DNA of 64,000 nucleotides from Anderseniella sp963700885 (GCA_963700885.1 CAVOZJ010000024.1:124001-188000); one strand, 5' to 3'. Shown: positions 36,150-45,376, counted from the stretch's first letter. The notes: generated by a model from the sequence alone, not told the origin. Numbers and translations are program-made.

Positions 36150-36707
36150 TCACTGGTGCATCATCATGCCCCGTCCCATTCCCATCATGCCGCCCATACC
36201 CATACCCATTGTTGGCAACATAATCTCGTCAGCAGCTTTTTTCTGTGTGTCATCAAGCACGACGTAAAGCTTGTCTACAGCTTCCCTTACAGCCTTGATC
36301 TGTTCGAGGCGGGCCTCCATGTGGGTTTCATGCAGCACCAATCGGTCGGGTAAGGGCTTTTTAAAGAACTCACCGTCATGCATTTCCTTCATCATTTCCC
36401 GCATCATGCTGTTATGCATATCCGATGTCGTTCGGATAGCCGTCGCCATCTCGTTCCATGCCTCGGATTGGGCTTCGGTAATCTTCAACTCGGTCTTCAG
36501 GAACGCCAGTCGCCCGTCAATCCTGTCGAGCATGGCGTTTTCTTCGTACCCCATCATCGGGCCTCGACCCCAGCCTTGCATCATGCGGCCCATGCCCCAG
36601 CCATGCCGCCATCCACCTTCGTCATCAGACGCGATAACGGGGGTGGCGAAAGTCAGGGTGAACAAAGACACTGCGATAAGCTTAGCAACATCGTGCTTCG
36701 TAAACAT
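36150..36707 (-). CDS. Spy/CpxP-like periplasmic protein, Met/His-rich
   Basis: About 185 residues with an N-terminal signal (AKLIAVSLFTLTFATPVIA). The mature protein is flanked by Met/Gly/His-rich tails (HGWGMGRMMQGWGRGPMMG and TMGMGMGGMMGMGRGMMMHQ). Between them is a helical Spy/CpxP-type region with the LTxxQ-like ELKITEAQSEAWNEM motif. Such proteins are periplasmic chaperone or metal-stress sensors; the Met-rich ends suggest Cu(I) or other soft-metal binding. A ribosome site (AAGGAGC) precedes the start. Confidence 0.8.
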   Translation of the reverse strand: MFTKHDVAKLIAVSLFTLTFATPVIASDDEGGWRHGWGMGRMMQGWGRGPMMGYEENAMLDRIDGRLAFLKTELKITEAQSEAWNEMATAIRTTSDMHNSMMREMMKEMHDGEFFKKPLPDRLVLHETHMEARLEQIKAVREAVDKLYVVLDDTQKKAADEIMLPTMGMGMGGMMGMGRGMMMHQ

Positions 36708-37209
36708 TCTGATTTAGCTCCTTGAATCTGATTTGGTTAGCGCGGAATTTTGCGTGCCAATGAACGCAGACCTTAGCAGTTCGCAGCTGAGCGAACTTGA
36801 TCCCTGTCAATGGTCTTCTTCATTGTTCACTGCCGCTCGGCATTAGTTGGGCTGCCGCAGGAAGCGGTTCGCAGCAGGCTGACAGTTAACTACAAGCAGA
36901 CGGCTCTATGGAAACATGGGGCCGTTTTGCTGTTTGGGTTCGTCAATTGGTGGAAGCTGCAGCTAATTGTTGCAATTGCCGCCTCGCATATCGTGGTTGC
37001 CGTTGAACTGGATTCTGCACGTCAGCAAGTAGAAAGAAAATGCGTTCAAGTGATTGAGTGCTGCAGCGGTGTAGAATCGCGACCTTTGCAGCACCATGGC
37101 TGGATAGGTGATTCAGCCGCTTGATTTCAATCAAATTTTTGGGTGCCGTTAGATGCTATGTTCCAAATTGAATTTTTTGTGAGTGAGTTGCTAAGCGGAG
37201 GTGATTGAA
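36708..37209. other. intergenic stretch, no supported gene
   Basis: About 500 bases between divergent genes. One open plus-strand frame (36810-37124) lacks a ribosome site and any recognisable domain, so I do not call it. Promoters for both flanking genes must lie here. Confidence 0.4.
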
Positions 37210-37776
37210 ATGAAGCAATTGATCACGATACACTGCGCGACGGGACTACGCGCATTAATGGCTGCACTAATGGCGGTCACGATAGTTAGTTTCAGCATCA
37301 CGAAAACAAAGGCCGCGACAGTTAACTTTTCTGCCTCGGTTGTTACTCCCGGGCCTGCTTTTGGTGAAATTGGAATAGGCTCTTTCACCTATGATGAAAA
37401 TGCACTCGACGGTTCAGGTAACCATACCTTTAATTGTGCCGGCGGAACTTGCGATTGGTCGCTTTCATTTACCGTTTTCGGACAAACCTTCACCCAGTTT
37501 GACGACATGGGATACAACTTTGCTGCAGGTAATCCGGACTTAATTGTTCAAAATTTCAATTCATTTGAGTTCGACTACTTGGTTGCTGAAGCGGGTGCCT
37601 ATGGCGGAGTTTACAACGAAATATTCATTGCTGATCCCAGAATACTCGCGTGGGGTTTCGTAACGTACATAACCGATTGCCTACGCGACCTCAAAAAGGC
37701 GTTGATTTCCATTCGGGCAGCGAAGGGCAGAGTTACCTATCGCCTAATACCAAATCCCGGAGAGGCTGACTCTTAA
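37210..37776 (+). CDS. secreted hypothetical protein, possibly altered C-terminus
   Basis: About 188 residues from ATG 37210, preceded by GGAGGT. A signal-like segment (LMAALMAVTIVSFSITKTKAA) is followed by a beta-rich region (VNFSASVVTPGPAFGEIGIGSFTYDENALDG, FNCAGGTCDWSLSFTVFGQTF) resembling secreted PEP-CTERM-type proteins. The expected C-terminal sorting segment is absent; after ILAWGF the sequence changes style up to the stop just before an IS630 remnant, so the 3' end may have been replaced. Confidence 0.55.
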   Translation: MKQLITIHCATGLRALMAALMAVTIVSFSITKTKAATVNFSASVVTPGPAFGEIGIGSFTYDENALDGSGNHTFNCAGGTCDWSLSFTVFGQTFTQFDDMGYNFAAGNPDLIVQNFNSFEFDYLVAEAGAYGGVYNEIFIADPRILAWGFVTYITDCLRDLKKALISIRAAKGRVTYRLIPNPGEADS

Positions 37777-37833
37777 AGGGGAGGCAAATCAGTTTGCTTT
37801 GTGATTCACCGTTGTGAACCAAGGAGGTTTGCC

Positions 37834-38493
37834 ATGTCGGTTGCGATTACATTGCGAAGTGATTTCCAGGCTTCATCGTTAAGGAGACTGGCGCGGGAGA
37901 GCAAGAACGGGCCGCAGACGCGTCGGCTTCTTGCACTGGCGGCGATTTATGACGGGGCCTCACGCAGCGAAGCGGCCGAGATCGGCGGTGTGACGGTGTA
38001 GAGTGTGCGGGACTGGGTGATGAAGTTCAACGCGGGTGGATCCGATGGCCTGATTGACCGAAAGCCGCCGGGTCAATCCTCACGGCTGAACAACAGTCAT
38101 CGCGCGGCATTGGCAGAAATAATCGAACAGGGGCCGAACCCTGCGGTTGACGGCGTGGCGCGCTGGCGGCTTGTCGATCTGCGCCAATGGCTCTTCGATG
38201 AGTTCCAGGTCATTGTGTCCAAACAGACTTTGAGCCGGCAACTTCGTGACATGGGCTACCGTAAACTGTCGGCGCGCCCGCGCCATCGTGCCCAGGTTGC
38301 CGGTGCGATTGAGGATTTTAAAAAAACTTCCCCGCCAGCCTGGACAAGGTCGTACGCGAGAACGGGATCGATCCGGACCGGATAGAGATATGGTTCCAGG
38401 ACGAAGCGCGTATCGGCCAAAATAACAAGATCACGCGGCGTTGGGCCAAACGTGGCACGCGCCCTATGCGAAAATGGGCACACAGGTTCTGAT
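37834..38493 (+). pseudogene. IS630-family transposase, amber stop, frameshift, truncated
   Basis: The N-terminal helix-turn-helix (RRLARESKNGPQTRRLLALAAIYDG, SRSEAAEIGGVTV) is followed by a TAG at 37999-38001 where relatives usually have a Gln, then continues in frame (SVRDWVMKFNAGGSDGLIDRKPPGQ). A run of A near 38321 shifts the frame; the next frame reads IEIWFQDEARIGQNNKITRRWAKRGTRP, containing the first catalytic Asp. The remaining catalytic part is missing. Confidence 0.85.
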
Positions 38494-38620
38494 CAATGGG
38501 ATTTGGTATAAAGCCTTCTCCGGTTGCAATGTGATGAATTGCACATCTGGTGGGTGGCCTTTGTGCGACATTGCCATCAACAGGACGGCACACAAGAATA
38601 GCCATCAAGGAACCTAAGCC

Positions 38621-38773
38621 ATGAACACGCAGCACCACACAAGCTTCACCAAAGCTATTCTGGGCTCTACGCAGCGATTGTTCCGTTCCAAAAAGAACAG
38701 CCTGCTGGCCACCCCCCAAATTGACGCCCACACCTTGCGGGACATTGGTATCAATCCAATCGAATTGATCTGA
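38621..38773 (+). CDS. small DUF1127-like protein
   Basis: A 50-residue frame starting MNTQHHTSFTKAIL and ending TLRDIGINPIELI. The LRDIGI... ending is the hallmark of DUF1127 (YjiS-like) proteins, which in alphaproteobacteria are small Arg-rich RNA-associated regulators of growth and phosphate stress. This one is less Arg-rich than usual. A terminator follows 60 bases later, which supports a real transcript. Confidence 0.6.
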   Translation: MNTQHHTSFTKAILGSTQRLFRSKKNSLLATPQIDAHTLRDIGINPIELI

Positions 38774-38831
38774 ACATCGTAGACAAGCACAAGGAAGCGA
38801 CAGACTTCCAACTCATCCTCCCAAAGCCACT

Positions 38832-38860
38832 ACCCGGGTCGAAAGCCCGGGTTCTTGTTT
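38832..38860 (+). terminator. terminator after DUF1127-like gene
   Basis: ACCCGGG and CCCGGGT form a perfect 7-bp stem around TCGAAAG, followed by TCTTGTTT. Confidence 0.85.
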
Positions 38861-38961
38861 GTATAAGAAGGCGTTTTGGTCGGTGAAAGCGTGACGACAG
38901 CATGCAGCCGCTCAACGCGCAATTGTGGTTGGAAGTTTTATAAAAACCCGCCTTCCACCAT

Positions 38962-39231
38962 ACATCTCAAGCCAGGCGCCGACACCAACTGAACAAGAAA
39001 ACCGGTTATCTGCATCCAGACTACCGGTTAACGGCTATGTCGTTGTCCGCGGTGATAAATGGGTTTGCAACGATTTTTCTGTTCCTGGTTCTCGATCCCT
39101 ACATAGCTGCTGCCACAGACGAAGCTGTGCGAGGCAATGCGGTGAAGTTCAAGCGGATCATCGTCTGGATGGTGCTGACGAGAGCAGCCGGGACTTTGCT
39201 GGCACAGCTGTTGCCGATACCGGGCGCCTAG
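38962..39231 (+). pseudogene. 3' remnant of a lipid II flippase Amj-like gene
   Basis: The frame reads LHPDYRLTAMSLSAVINGFATIFLFLVLDPYIAAATDE, split as LHPDYRLTAMSLSAVING and FATIFLFLVLDPYIAAATDE, then FKRIIVWMVLTRAAGTLLAQ, resembling the C-terminal membrane segments of Amj, an alternative lipid II flippase. The N-terminal four-fifths is missing and no start is present. It is a scar of a lost gene. Confidence 0.5.
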
Positions 39232-39322
39232 TGCCTGTGACATAGAGGTGGACTCCCAGGTTCCCGGAACTCTCCTTATTGCCTGTCGCCAGTTATCCAC
39301 AGGACTGCCACCGACAAGAAGG

Positions 39323-40144
39323 TCAGTTTGTATAAGGGCCGATGGTGTGGATTTCGTTCCGCACCGCGCATGATCCAACGTGCGCCTGGACAGCCTTTTC
39401 AATGTCTCTTGCAGCAATGCTGTCACAAACGGCTCCATAGAGCGTCACGTTTCCGTTTTCGACTGAGACATGGACATTCCTGGTCCGGCTCTTCATCTCG
39501 TCAGCAGACTCGAACAAGGAGGCGATTCGAGCTTTGGTCAATTGGTCGGCGAGTACTTTTCGTGAAACTTCGCTTTCTGCAAATGCCGGACTCTTGATGG
39601 CGTCAATTATTATTTCGGCGCAGGCTTCGGGATTGAAGTGCCCAGTGTTCAGAACCAGATCATAGTTCAGGGAATCACGCCAATCAGTCCCAAAGAACCG
39701 CTTGAATACTGAGTCATGCGAATTATCGTTTCGTTTTATTGCAGCGCGGGCAACAGCTTCTTCAACCCCAAGGCGTTGCATCATCTCTCTTATGCGGTTG
39801 TCCAGCGGCGCACAGACCCGGACGCAGAGGATATGCGGAATTGAATGGAGCAGTCGTGCTGCCCCCCAGCCGCGAAATATCACGTTGCCCCGGTTGGCGA
39901 GCGAGAGAATCTCCTCTGGCGTCATGTAGCCGCTTTTCATTGGCACGGCTTCACGCCGTTCCGCGTTATCACCGGTCCCGGGCAAAAAGCGGTGTACCTC
40001 GCTTGGATTCCGTGTTTTCGGTGGAACTCCCGCTGCCTCCACCAGTTCATGATGCACCAGTTCGATGTCGAGGCGGTCCACAAGGAATTGTGCAACATCC
40101 TTGCCGAGCGTTCCCATCTCGCGCGTCATTGCGATTACGGTCAT
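39323..40144 (-). CDS. cytidylate kinase-like protein fused to a BON domain
   Basis: About 273 residues from ATG 40144 (GAGG upstream). The N-terminal 200 residues are a cytidylate kinase-like domain: P-loop-like TREMGTLGKDVAQFLVDRLDIELVHHELV, then GNVIFRGWGAARLL, RIREMMQRLGV and DLVLNTGHFNPEACAEII. The C-terminal 70 residues form a BON domain (VHVSVENGNVTLYGAVCDSIAARDIEKAVQAHVGSCAVRNEIH), which usually binds membranes or lipids. The fusion suggests a kinase-like regulator working near the envelope. The substrate is unknown; this is not the housekeeping cmk. Confidence 0.78.
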   Translation of the reverse strand: MTVIAMTREMGTLGKDVAQFLVDRLDIELVHHELVEAAGVPPKTRNPSEVHRFLPGTGDNAERREAVPMKSGYMTPEEILSLANRGNVIFRGWGAARLLHSIPHILCVRVCAPLDNRIREMMQRLGVEEAVARAAIKRNDNSHDSVFKRFFGTDWRDSLNYDLVLNTGHFNPEACAEIIIDAIKSPAFAESEVSRKVLADQLTKARIASLFESADEMKSRTRNVHVSVENGNVTLYGAVCDSIAARDIEKAVQAHVGSCAVRNEIHTIGPYTN

Positions 40145-40288
40145 TTGGTAAACCTCGTTATACAAACTTCTGCCTTCATTGTGACATGTCCGGGGCGCAC
40201 TGACTCCGTGCGATTTCAACACAGTTCGCACGATGACATCTCCGACAAATAACGTAAGGTCCAGTTTGAATGAATTTGACGGTACCGC

Positions 40289-41761
40289 TTAAGTGATTCT
40301 CAAAATGGCATTCGCAAGGGTTTTTGTGGCGGGATCAATTTGCTGATCTGGAATGGCAGTGAAGCCCAGGAAAAGCGCATTCGGCACCATGCCGGTCAGA
40401 GAGTATATCTCGAGTGGCCGGGCATGCAGGCCGTGGGCTGCCGCCGAGGCGCTGGCTGCTGCCGCCGGTATTTCGTTGGGAAGATTTAGCACTAACTGCA
40501 TCCCGCCCGGCGGGCGCTCGACCGGGATTCGATCTCCCATGTGCCGTATAAGCGACTCTACGAAACCGACCTGACGGCGCTTGTACAATTGCCGCATACG
40601 CCGGATATGACTGAAGAAATGGCCATCATTGATGAAATCGGCAAGAGCCGCTTGAACATGGAGTGGCGGTTCCTGGCCACAATTGTAGATTGCCTCTTTG
40701 AATACAGGAATCAGGGATCTTGGCACCACGGCGTAAGCCGTGCGCAGGGTCGGAAACAGTACTTTTGAGAAGGTACCAATGTAAATTACGTGGCGCCCTC
40801 CATCCAGACCTTGCAATGTGGCGAGCGGCCGACTGTCAAAGCGAAACTCACTATCGTAATCATCCTCGATTATACAGGCATCTTGCCTTTCGGCCCAATC
40901 AATGAGTTGCTGGCGGCGTGTCGCCGAAAGGCTGACTCCCGTGGGGTATTGATGAGAGGGCGTTACGAAGGCCATCCGCGCCTTCGGATCGATCTCCTCT
41001 CCTTGAAGAATGCATAAACCTTCCCCATCCACAGGCACGGGGGTGATATGCAGACCTGCGGCCCGCATCACATCCTTGGCCGAGATATAGCCCGGATCCT
41101 CCATAAGGCATGACATCCCCGGGTCCATGAGCAGGCGGCACACCAGATCAAACCCTGCCCGCGCCGAGCTTACCACTAAGACCTGGTCCGGCTGACAGTC
41201 AACCATGCGCGAGGTTCGCAGGTAGGAAGCCAAGGCCTCGCGCAAGGGGCCATAACCACCTACATGAGAAAAGCTGCTGGCCATATCCGGCTGTATCCGT
41301 TGAGCATGAGCTGCGAGCAGTCGAACCCATTTCTTGACCGGAAACTGATCGAAAGCCGGCACGCCGGGCGTGAACGCGACAGCCTCGGGGAATACAGGCC
41401 ACTCTTCGAGGCATCGCTAAATCTCTTTTCCGCGCCTGGAAAGCGCCGGTGTTGAACGGGCGCCAGTTTGCCTGGACCCGCCGAAGTTCCTGTTCAACGA
41501 CAAGTCGGCGACAGACGTAGCAGAGCCTTCTGAAGTTTCCAGATAGCCCTCGGCGATCAGTTGATCGTAGGCGTTGACGATTGTGTTGCGCGAAACCTTG
41601 AGCTCGCGTGCAAGCATCCGGGACGATGGCAGGAGACTGCCGGCGGGGAGTTGGCCGCTCACCATCGCCGTGCGTAGCTGATCATACAACTGCCGATAAA
41701 GCGGCAGGGAGGTGGCATCATCGAGCGAAAGCCAGTCGAGCAGTAGGCGTGGTTTAGGCAT
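40289..41761 (-). pseudogene. MocR/PdxR-type GntR regulator with one in-frame amber stop
   Basis: The N-terminal GntR winged helix is clear (LPLYRQLYDQLRTAMVSGQLPAGSLLPSSRMLARELKVSRNTIVNAYDQLIAEGYL), start at 41761 after AAGAGGG. After SRRGKEI a TAG at 41417-41419 interrupts, then the same frame continues RCLEEWPVFPEAVAFTPGVPAFDQFPVKKW into the aminotransferase-like domain, with the PLP-lysine region IYIGTFSKVLFPTLRTAYAVVP. Thus only one codon breaks an otherwise full-length gene of about 490 codons. MocR proteins sense PLP-linked metabolites and control PLP-related genes; a decarboxylase remnant lies upstream. Confidence 0.85.
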
Positions 41762-41915
41762 AATCAAACCCTCTTGGATATTCGGCAACGATCCTGCTCA
41801 TAGCAAACTTTCTTCGACGAGAAGGCAATACTCGCTTTCCGTCTTCAGGTTTTTGGAAACCAGGTGGGTTTTGATTTGACGATACTGCTGATGGCAGTTA
41901 ATGGCACAAACCAGC

Positions 41916-42461
41916 CTACTCGGCCGTTCGATCAAATAGTCCGTTGTCGGGGCATAGCAGACGTGCCTGCCGTATCCCATGGACTTCCGAAGTTGACCCG
42001 GAGCGAACATCTCGGCTTAGCTGCGGCGAGCAATTGAATCCACAACCCCTTTCACACTCTTCCGAGATTATGGCTGTGACATCCGCTTGACGAGTGCGGT
42101 GATTGACGAAACAGGCTCGCAGCGCGAATTGACCTTGGATTGTGGCGTTTGATAGATAGACGCGGCGGTGGGCAAGAACGCGGCGAAGCAAAGCAGCATT
42201 GTCACATTCCCGGTGACGGAAACACACCGCGCTAAGTTCAACGGGTGCTAGCAGCTCCAGTGCAGGATTTACCTCGATCTCTTCAGCCAGCATGTTTGCA
42301 TGGGCAAGGTCGCGACGGACTGATTCCTGGAAGGCACAGCGTCCGTGATAGCGCAATGACAGCGCGCAAAACGGCTTGCTGAGTCCCTCGGCTTCTTCGG
42401 TTTCTTCGGCTGGCGGCGCAAGCGGCTTGCAGCAGCCTAACAGCACACAATCACAAACCAC
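41916..42461 (-). pseudogene. 3' remnant of a PLP-dependent decarboxylase
   Basis: The frame contains FCALSLRYHGRCAFQESVRRDLAHANMLAEEIEVNPALELLAPVELSAVCFRH, then DNAALLRRVLAHRRVYLSNATIQGQFALRACFVNHRTRQADVTAIISE, the C-terminal end of group II (aromatic-L-amino-acid type) decarboxylases. The PLP-binding part is absent; upstream the frame is unrelated and abuts the duplicated module at about 42470. It may once have been the target of the MocR regulator. Confidence 0.75.
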
Positions 42462-42472
42462 TGCAATTGTTA

Positions 42473-43170
42473 TCAGCGGGCGTTCTTCGGAGCGCCCGCC
42501 TTGTTTGTCTTGGGGGATTTCATCTGATCTGTAAATGTGATAATATTACACCGCAGTCCCGATTTCCCAAGTCTATGCACAGGCAGGATGAGCCATGACT
42601 AAGACGCCTGCCAAACCCTATCAGCCAACGCAGCGTGAAGCCTCGGCCATCGAAGCGCAACTGGCGCGACGGAAGGCGAAGCGCCCACGTCCCCACCTGC
42701 AAGTGGAGAATGGGCAGGATGGAAATATAACCATTGAACCAGACCATGTTGATCTGGCTACGGCATCAAAACTGATGCTGGAATCCGTTGGGACTGGCTC
42801 CTATGACTTCTATGTCAGGCTATTGGAACAACTGAGCACTCTGAGCCGCACAGGCGGCAAGGTCAGCGAAACGGAACTTAACTTCATGCTGGCCGCCATC
42901 AACGGTATCGAACCACGCGACGAGGCCGAGGCCATGCTGGCCGTTCAGATGACGGCAATACACGTGGCGTCGATTAATGCCGCCCGTTTTCTGAGGAGTG
43001 CTGAGATGCTTCCCCAGCATGACAGTGCAACAAACACCCTAACCAAACTCAGCCGTACCTATGCCCTGCAAATGGAAGCCCTCAAGAAGTACCGGCGTGG
43101 TGGCGAGCAAACTGTCAATGTCAAGCACGTGCACGTCAATGAAGGCGGTCAGGCCATCGTCGGCAATGTC
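42473..43170 (+). repeat. duplicated module, copy 2
   Basis: Close match of upstream region and gene to 27738-28440, same orientation. Copy 2 keeps the full reading frame. Confidence 0.85.
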
Positions 43171-43185
43171 TCCACCCGGGAATGA
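42595..43185 (+). CDS. conserved hypothetical protein, duplicated gene copy 2
   Basis: A 196-residue protein, the intact member of the pair. It begins MTKTPAKPYQPTQREASAIEAQLARRKAKRPRPHLQVENG and continues through GTGSYDFYVRLLEQLSTL, ELNFMLAAINGIEPRDEAEAML and TLTKLSRTYALQMEALKKYR to VKHVHVNEGGQAIVGNVSTRE. It is predicted soluble and largely helical with a basic N-terminus. Function is unknown. The strongly conserved upstream block (including TAATATTACACC) suggests a promoter carried with the gene. Unlike copy 1 it has no HGG-motif gene after it. Confidence 0.75.
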   Translation: MTKTPAKPYQPTQREASAIEAQLARRKAKRPRPHLQVENGQDGNITIEPDHVDLATASKLMLESVGTGSYDFYVRLLEQLSTLSRTGGKVSETELNFMLAAINGIEPRDEAEAMLAVQMTAIHVASINAARFLRSAEMLPQHDSATNTLTKLSRTYALQMEALKKYRRGGEQTVNVKHVHVNEGGQAIVGNVSTRE

Positions 43186-43373
43186 GTTCAATGTCTAACC
43201 ACTCAGTAGTCACAGGATTTCGATAAAAAAGGGTGGCCTGCCGATATGGTTGGTCACTCCAGCGTTTTTTCGACATTCACGCGGTTGGTTGCAGTGCAAA
43301 GTCAATTCCGGCATCTTGATACGCATGTGTAGCAATACTATCGGCGTCTATTTGAGAGGGAGGTAGAATTGAA

Positions 43374-43640
43374 ATGCCAAATGCTGATGATTTCAGAAAC
43401 GAGTTGCTAGCTCAATTCTCGCGCGCATCAAGGCAGGGACGCACTCATATTGAAATCAATGCGGGAGAAATGCATAGATTGCTCGGAGGTTATCCTCCCA
43501 AGAATGGCAAAAATCACTCGATGCCGTCGTGTTGCTTGGTTATGAGACAGGAACTTGAGAAGGGTGAAGCAGTTGTCGTTCATGAAACTGGTAGTGGCCA
43601 TGCCCCGTCACTAACCATTCGCTACAAGCTGCCACGTTGA
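43374..43640 (+). CDS. small conserved hypothetical protein
   Basis: An 88-residue protein with a strong GAGGGAGGT ribosome site. The sequence (DFRNELLAQFSRASRQGRTHIEINAGEMHRLLGGYP, MPSCCLVMRQELEKGEAVV, SLTIRYKLPR) matches a small conserved family that I recall both as a stand-alone protein and attached to HNH endonucleases in alphaproteobacterial islands. Function unknown, possibly DNA-binding. Its stop overlaps the next start (TGATG). Confidence 0.65.
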   Translation: MPNADDFRNELLAQFSRASRQGRTHIEINAGEMHRLLGGYPPKNGKNHSMPSCCLVMRQELEKGEAVVVHETGSGHAPSLTIRYKLPR

Positions 43641-44023
43641 TGCTGAGGGGTATACGCAACCTGAGTATCGACAAGTACCAGGTACTTCAATTGCAGTGTG
43701 CTTTTTTCTTGCTGATTGTGTCCGTCCCAGCGGCAGCAGAAACCGTGCAAGTAAAGTATCGTGGCGAAATCAACCTAAGCACTTTTCAATGCGAAACCAT
43801 TTCGCGGAGCAGTTTCATCAAGCGCGTATGCTATGACGCAGCCAATCGGTACTTGGTCCTAAACCTCAAAGGCACTTACTACCACTACTGCGGGGTACCC
43901 AACGGCACGATTGCTGACTTTATGGCAGCTCCCTCGATGGGTAGCTACTTCAACAAGAGCATACGGGAAACTGGCAATGATGGCTTGTATAATTGCAGTA
44001 AGCGCATTGTGCCGCGCTACTAG
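43640..44023 (+). CDS. secreted KTSC-domain protein
   Basis: About 127 residues from the ATG overlapping the previous stop. A signal segment (QCAFFLLIVSVPAAAE) precedes a KTSC-type domain: VCYDAANRYLVLNLKGTYYHYCGVPNGTIADFMAAPSMGSYFNKSIRETG. Extra Cys residues (CETIS, CYDA, HYCG, YNCSKR) could form disulfides in the periplasm. The domain's role is unknown. Translational coupling with the upstream small gene implies co-expression. Confidence 0.7.
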   Translation: MLRGIRNLSIDKYQVLQLQCAFFLLIVSVPAAAETVQVKYRGEINLSTFQCETISRSSFIKRVCYDAANRYLVLNLKGTYYHYCGVPNGTIADFMAAPSMGSYFNKSIRETGNDGLYNCSKRIVPRY

Positions 44024-44302
44024 TTTCCGACCCTGTCGATGGCGAAACCGTCACCACGAGATGACGGCTTGAGATTGTGATTTCTCCTCGGGAGTGGCGA
44101 ATGTCAGACAAGACCAACATTGCCCATGTTGCCAATTGGATAACGCAGATCTATTTCTGTACACTGTGGCACCGGAGGAGTTCTGGACGATCAAGGTACA
44201 CTACGGCCGTGGTGAGGCGAGAAGTACAATCGTGTTAAAAGTGCCCGTCCGCTTGCCATTGCAAACGGTAAATGATTAACTTTACCTATCATAGGCTGGG
44301 GA
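44024..44302. other. short gap, possible small remnant
   Basis: A frame beginning at 44101 (MSDKTNIAHVANWITQIYF) has a good opening but soon ends without a recognisable domain; I do not call a gene. Confidence 0.3.
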
Positions 44303-45376
44303 GTGACACGCCAATGCTTAGAACTCTTTGCTCTACTTCTTGTGTTTCTGGTTTCAAATACCGGCAATGCCCAGGCTGTGCAATTAGCGAAATTCAAGTC
44401 AGGGTCTTGGGGAGGCGGTGTTTACGGCGACGACCGAACCGGGCAATTCAGCCATTGCAGCGCTGCAACTGCTTATCAAAGCGGAATAACTATGATTGTC
44501 AGCGTCAGTCAAAACTGGCAATGGAGCCTTGCCTTTCTGCATAACAATTGGACTTTGCGGCCCCAGCAGCAAATAGCACTTAACTATCGCTTTGACCGTG
44601 CCGGGTGGCAGAGTGTTACCGCGACGGCAATGGACAAAAATTCAGTTTTTTTACCGATGCCTGCAGATGGGCCAGTTGTAGGGCTTTTTCGCAGAAGTTA
44701 CACAATGGAAATCAATGATGGCACACAGTCATATTTCTTCAACTTAAATGGCACCTCAAAATTGCTGGTTGATTTGACCCAGTGCGTGAAAACTAGGATT
44801 GCGGGAACTCAGGTACAATCAAGGCAGGTAGGATTGGCTGGCGGTCAAAGCGAAATCAGCGCATCAACTCGTGACGTTATCAATGACCCCACTCTCAAAC
44901 TGGAAGGTACCCGCGTACTATCGAACTTCTTGATAGCGGCCAAGTTGGCAGACACTACTATTCTGGGAGCAAATGAGGTTCCTGATTCTCTAAGATTTGC
45001 ACATGCTGTAGCTAAGTCAGCCTCAAGCATGTCTTTCGTAAGTGTGCTGCCACCGAAAGAAGCTCAATCTCCAAAGCAGATTGAAGGTGCGATAATCGGC
45101 TCTGTGTCCGCAGAATGTAATGGCAAGTTCGCATCTGGATCGTCGAATGAGACTGTAAGGGGGGCCAAGATGAGTACTGGGTTCCTCGCGTGCCAAGTCG
45201 ATAGCGATACCACTCAAATTCGTTATGTGATTTCGTCGCGAAGTGAAGGTGGTTTCTATCTGTTGGGTATTCTATTAAACCAAGGCGACGGTAACCCAAG
45301 CGATTCTTCCACAGAACAACCGCTGATTGATGATGTGCAATTACAAAATGCTGCGTACATAGCAACCAATGAGTGA
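44303..45376 (+). CDS. secreted hypothetical protein
   Basis: A 357-residue protein starting at GTG 44303, with a signal peptide (LELFALLLVFLVSNTGNAQA). The mature part begins KFKSGSWGGGVYGDDRTGQFSHCSAATAY and contains WQWSLAFLHNNWTLRP, a beta-rich region with single cysteines typical of exported invasion-associated-locus-B-like or similar domains; I am not certain of the family. No membrane segment follows, so it is likely periplasmic. Confidence 0.6.
   Translation: MTRQCLELFALLLVFLVSNTGNAQAVQLAKFKSGSWGGGVYGDDRTGQFSHCSAATAYQSGITMIVSVSQNWQWSLAFLHNNWTLRPQQQIALNYRFDRAGWQSVTATAMDKNSVFLPMPADGPVVGLFRRSYTMEINDGTQSYFFNLNGTSKLLVDLTQCVKTRIAGTQVQSRQVGLAGGQSEISASTRDVINDPTLKLEGTRVLSNFLIAAKLADTTILGANEVPDSLRFAHAVAKSASSMSFVSVLPPKEAQSPKQIEGAIIGSVSAECNGKFASGSSNETVRGAKMSTGFLACQVDSDTTQIRYVISSRSEGGFYLLGILLNQGDGNPSDSSTEQPLIDDVQLQNAAYIATNE

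Noticed and set aside
36810..37124. 104-codon open frame upstream of the secreted protein gene
   Set aside because: No ribosome site, no recognisable domain and a composition unlike nearby genes; probably chance.
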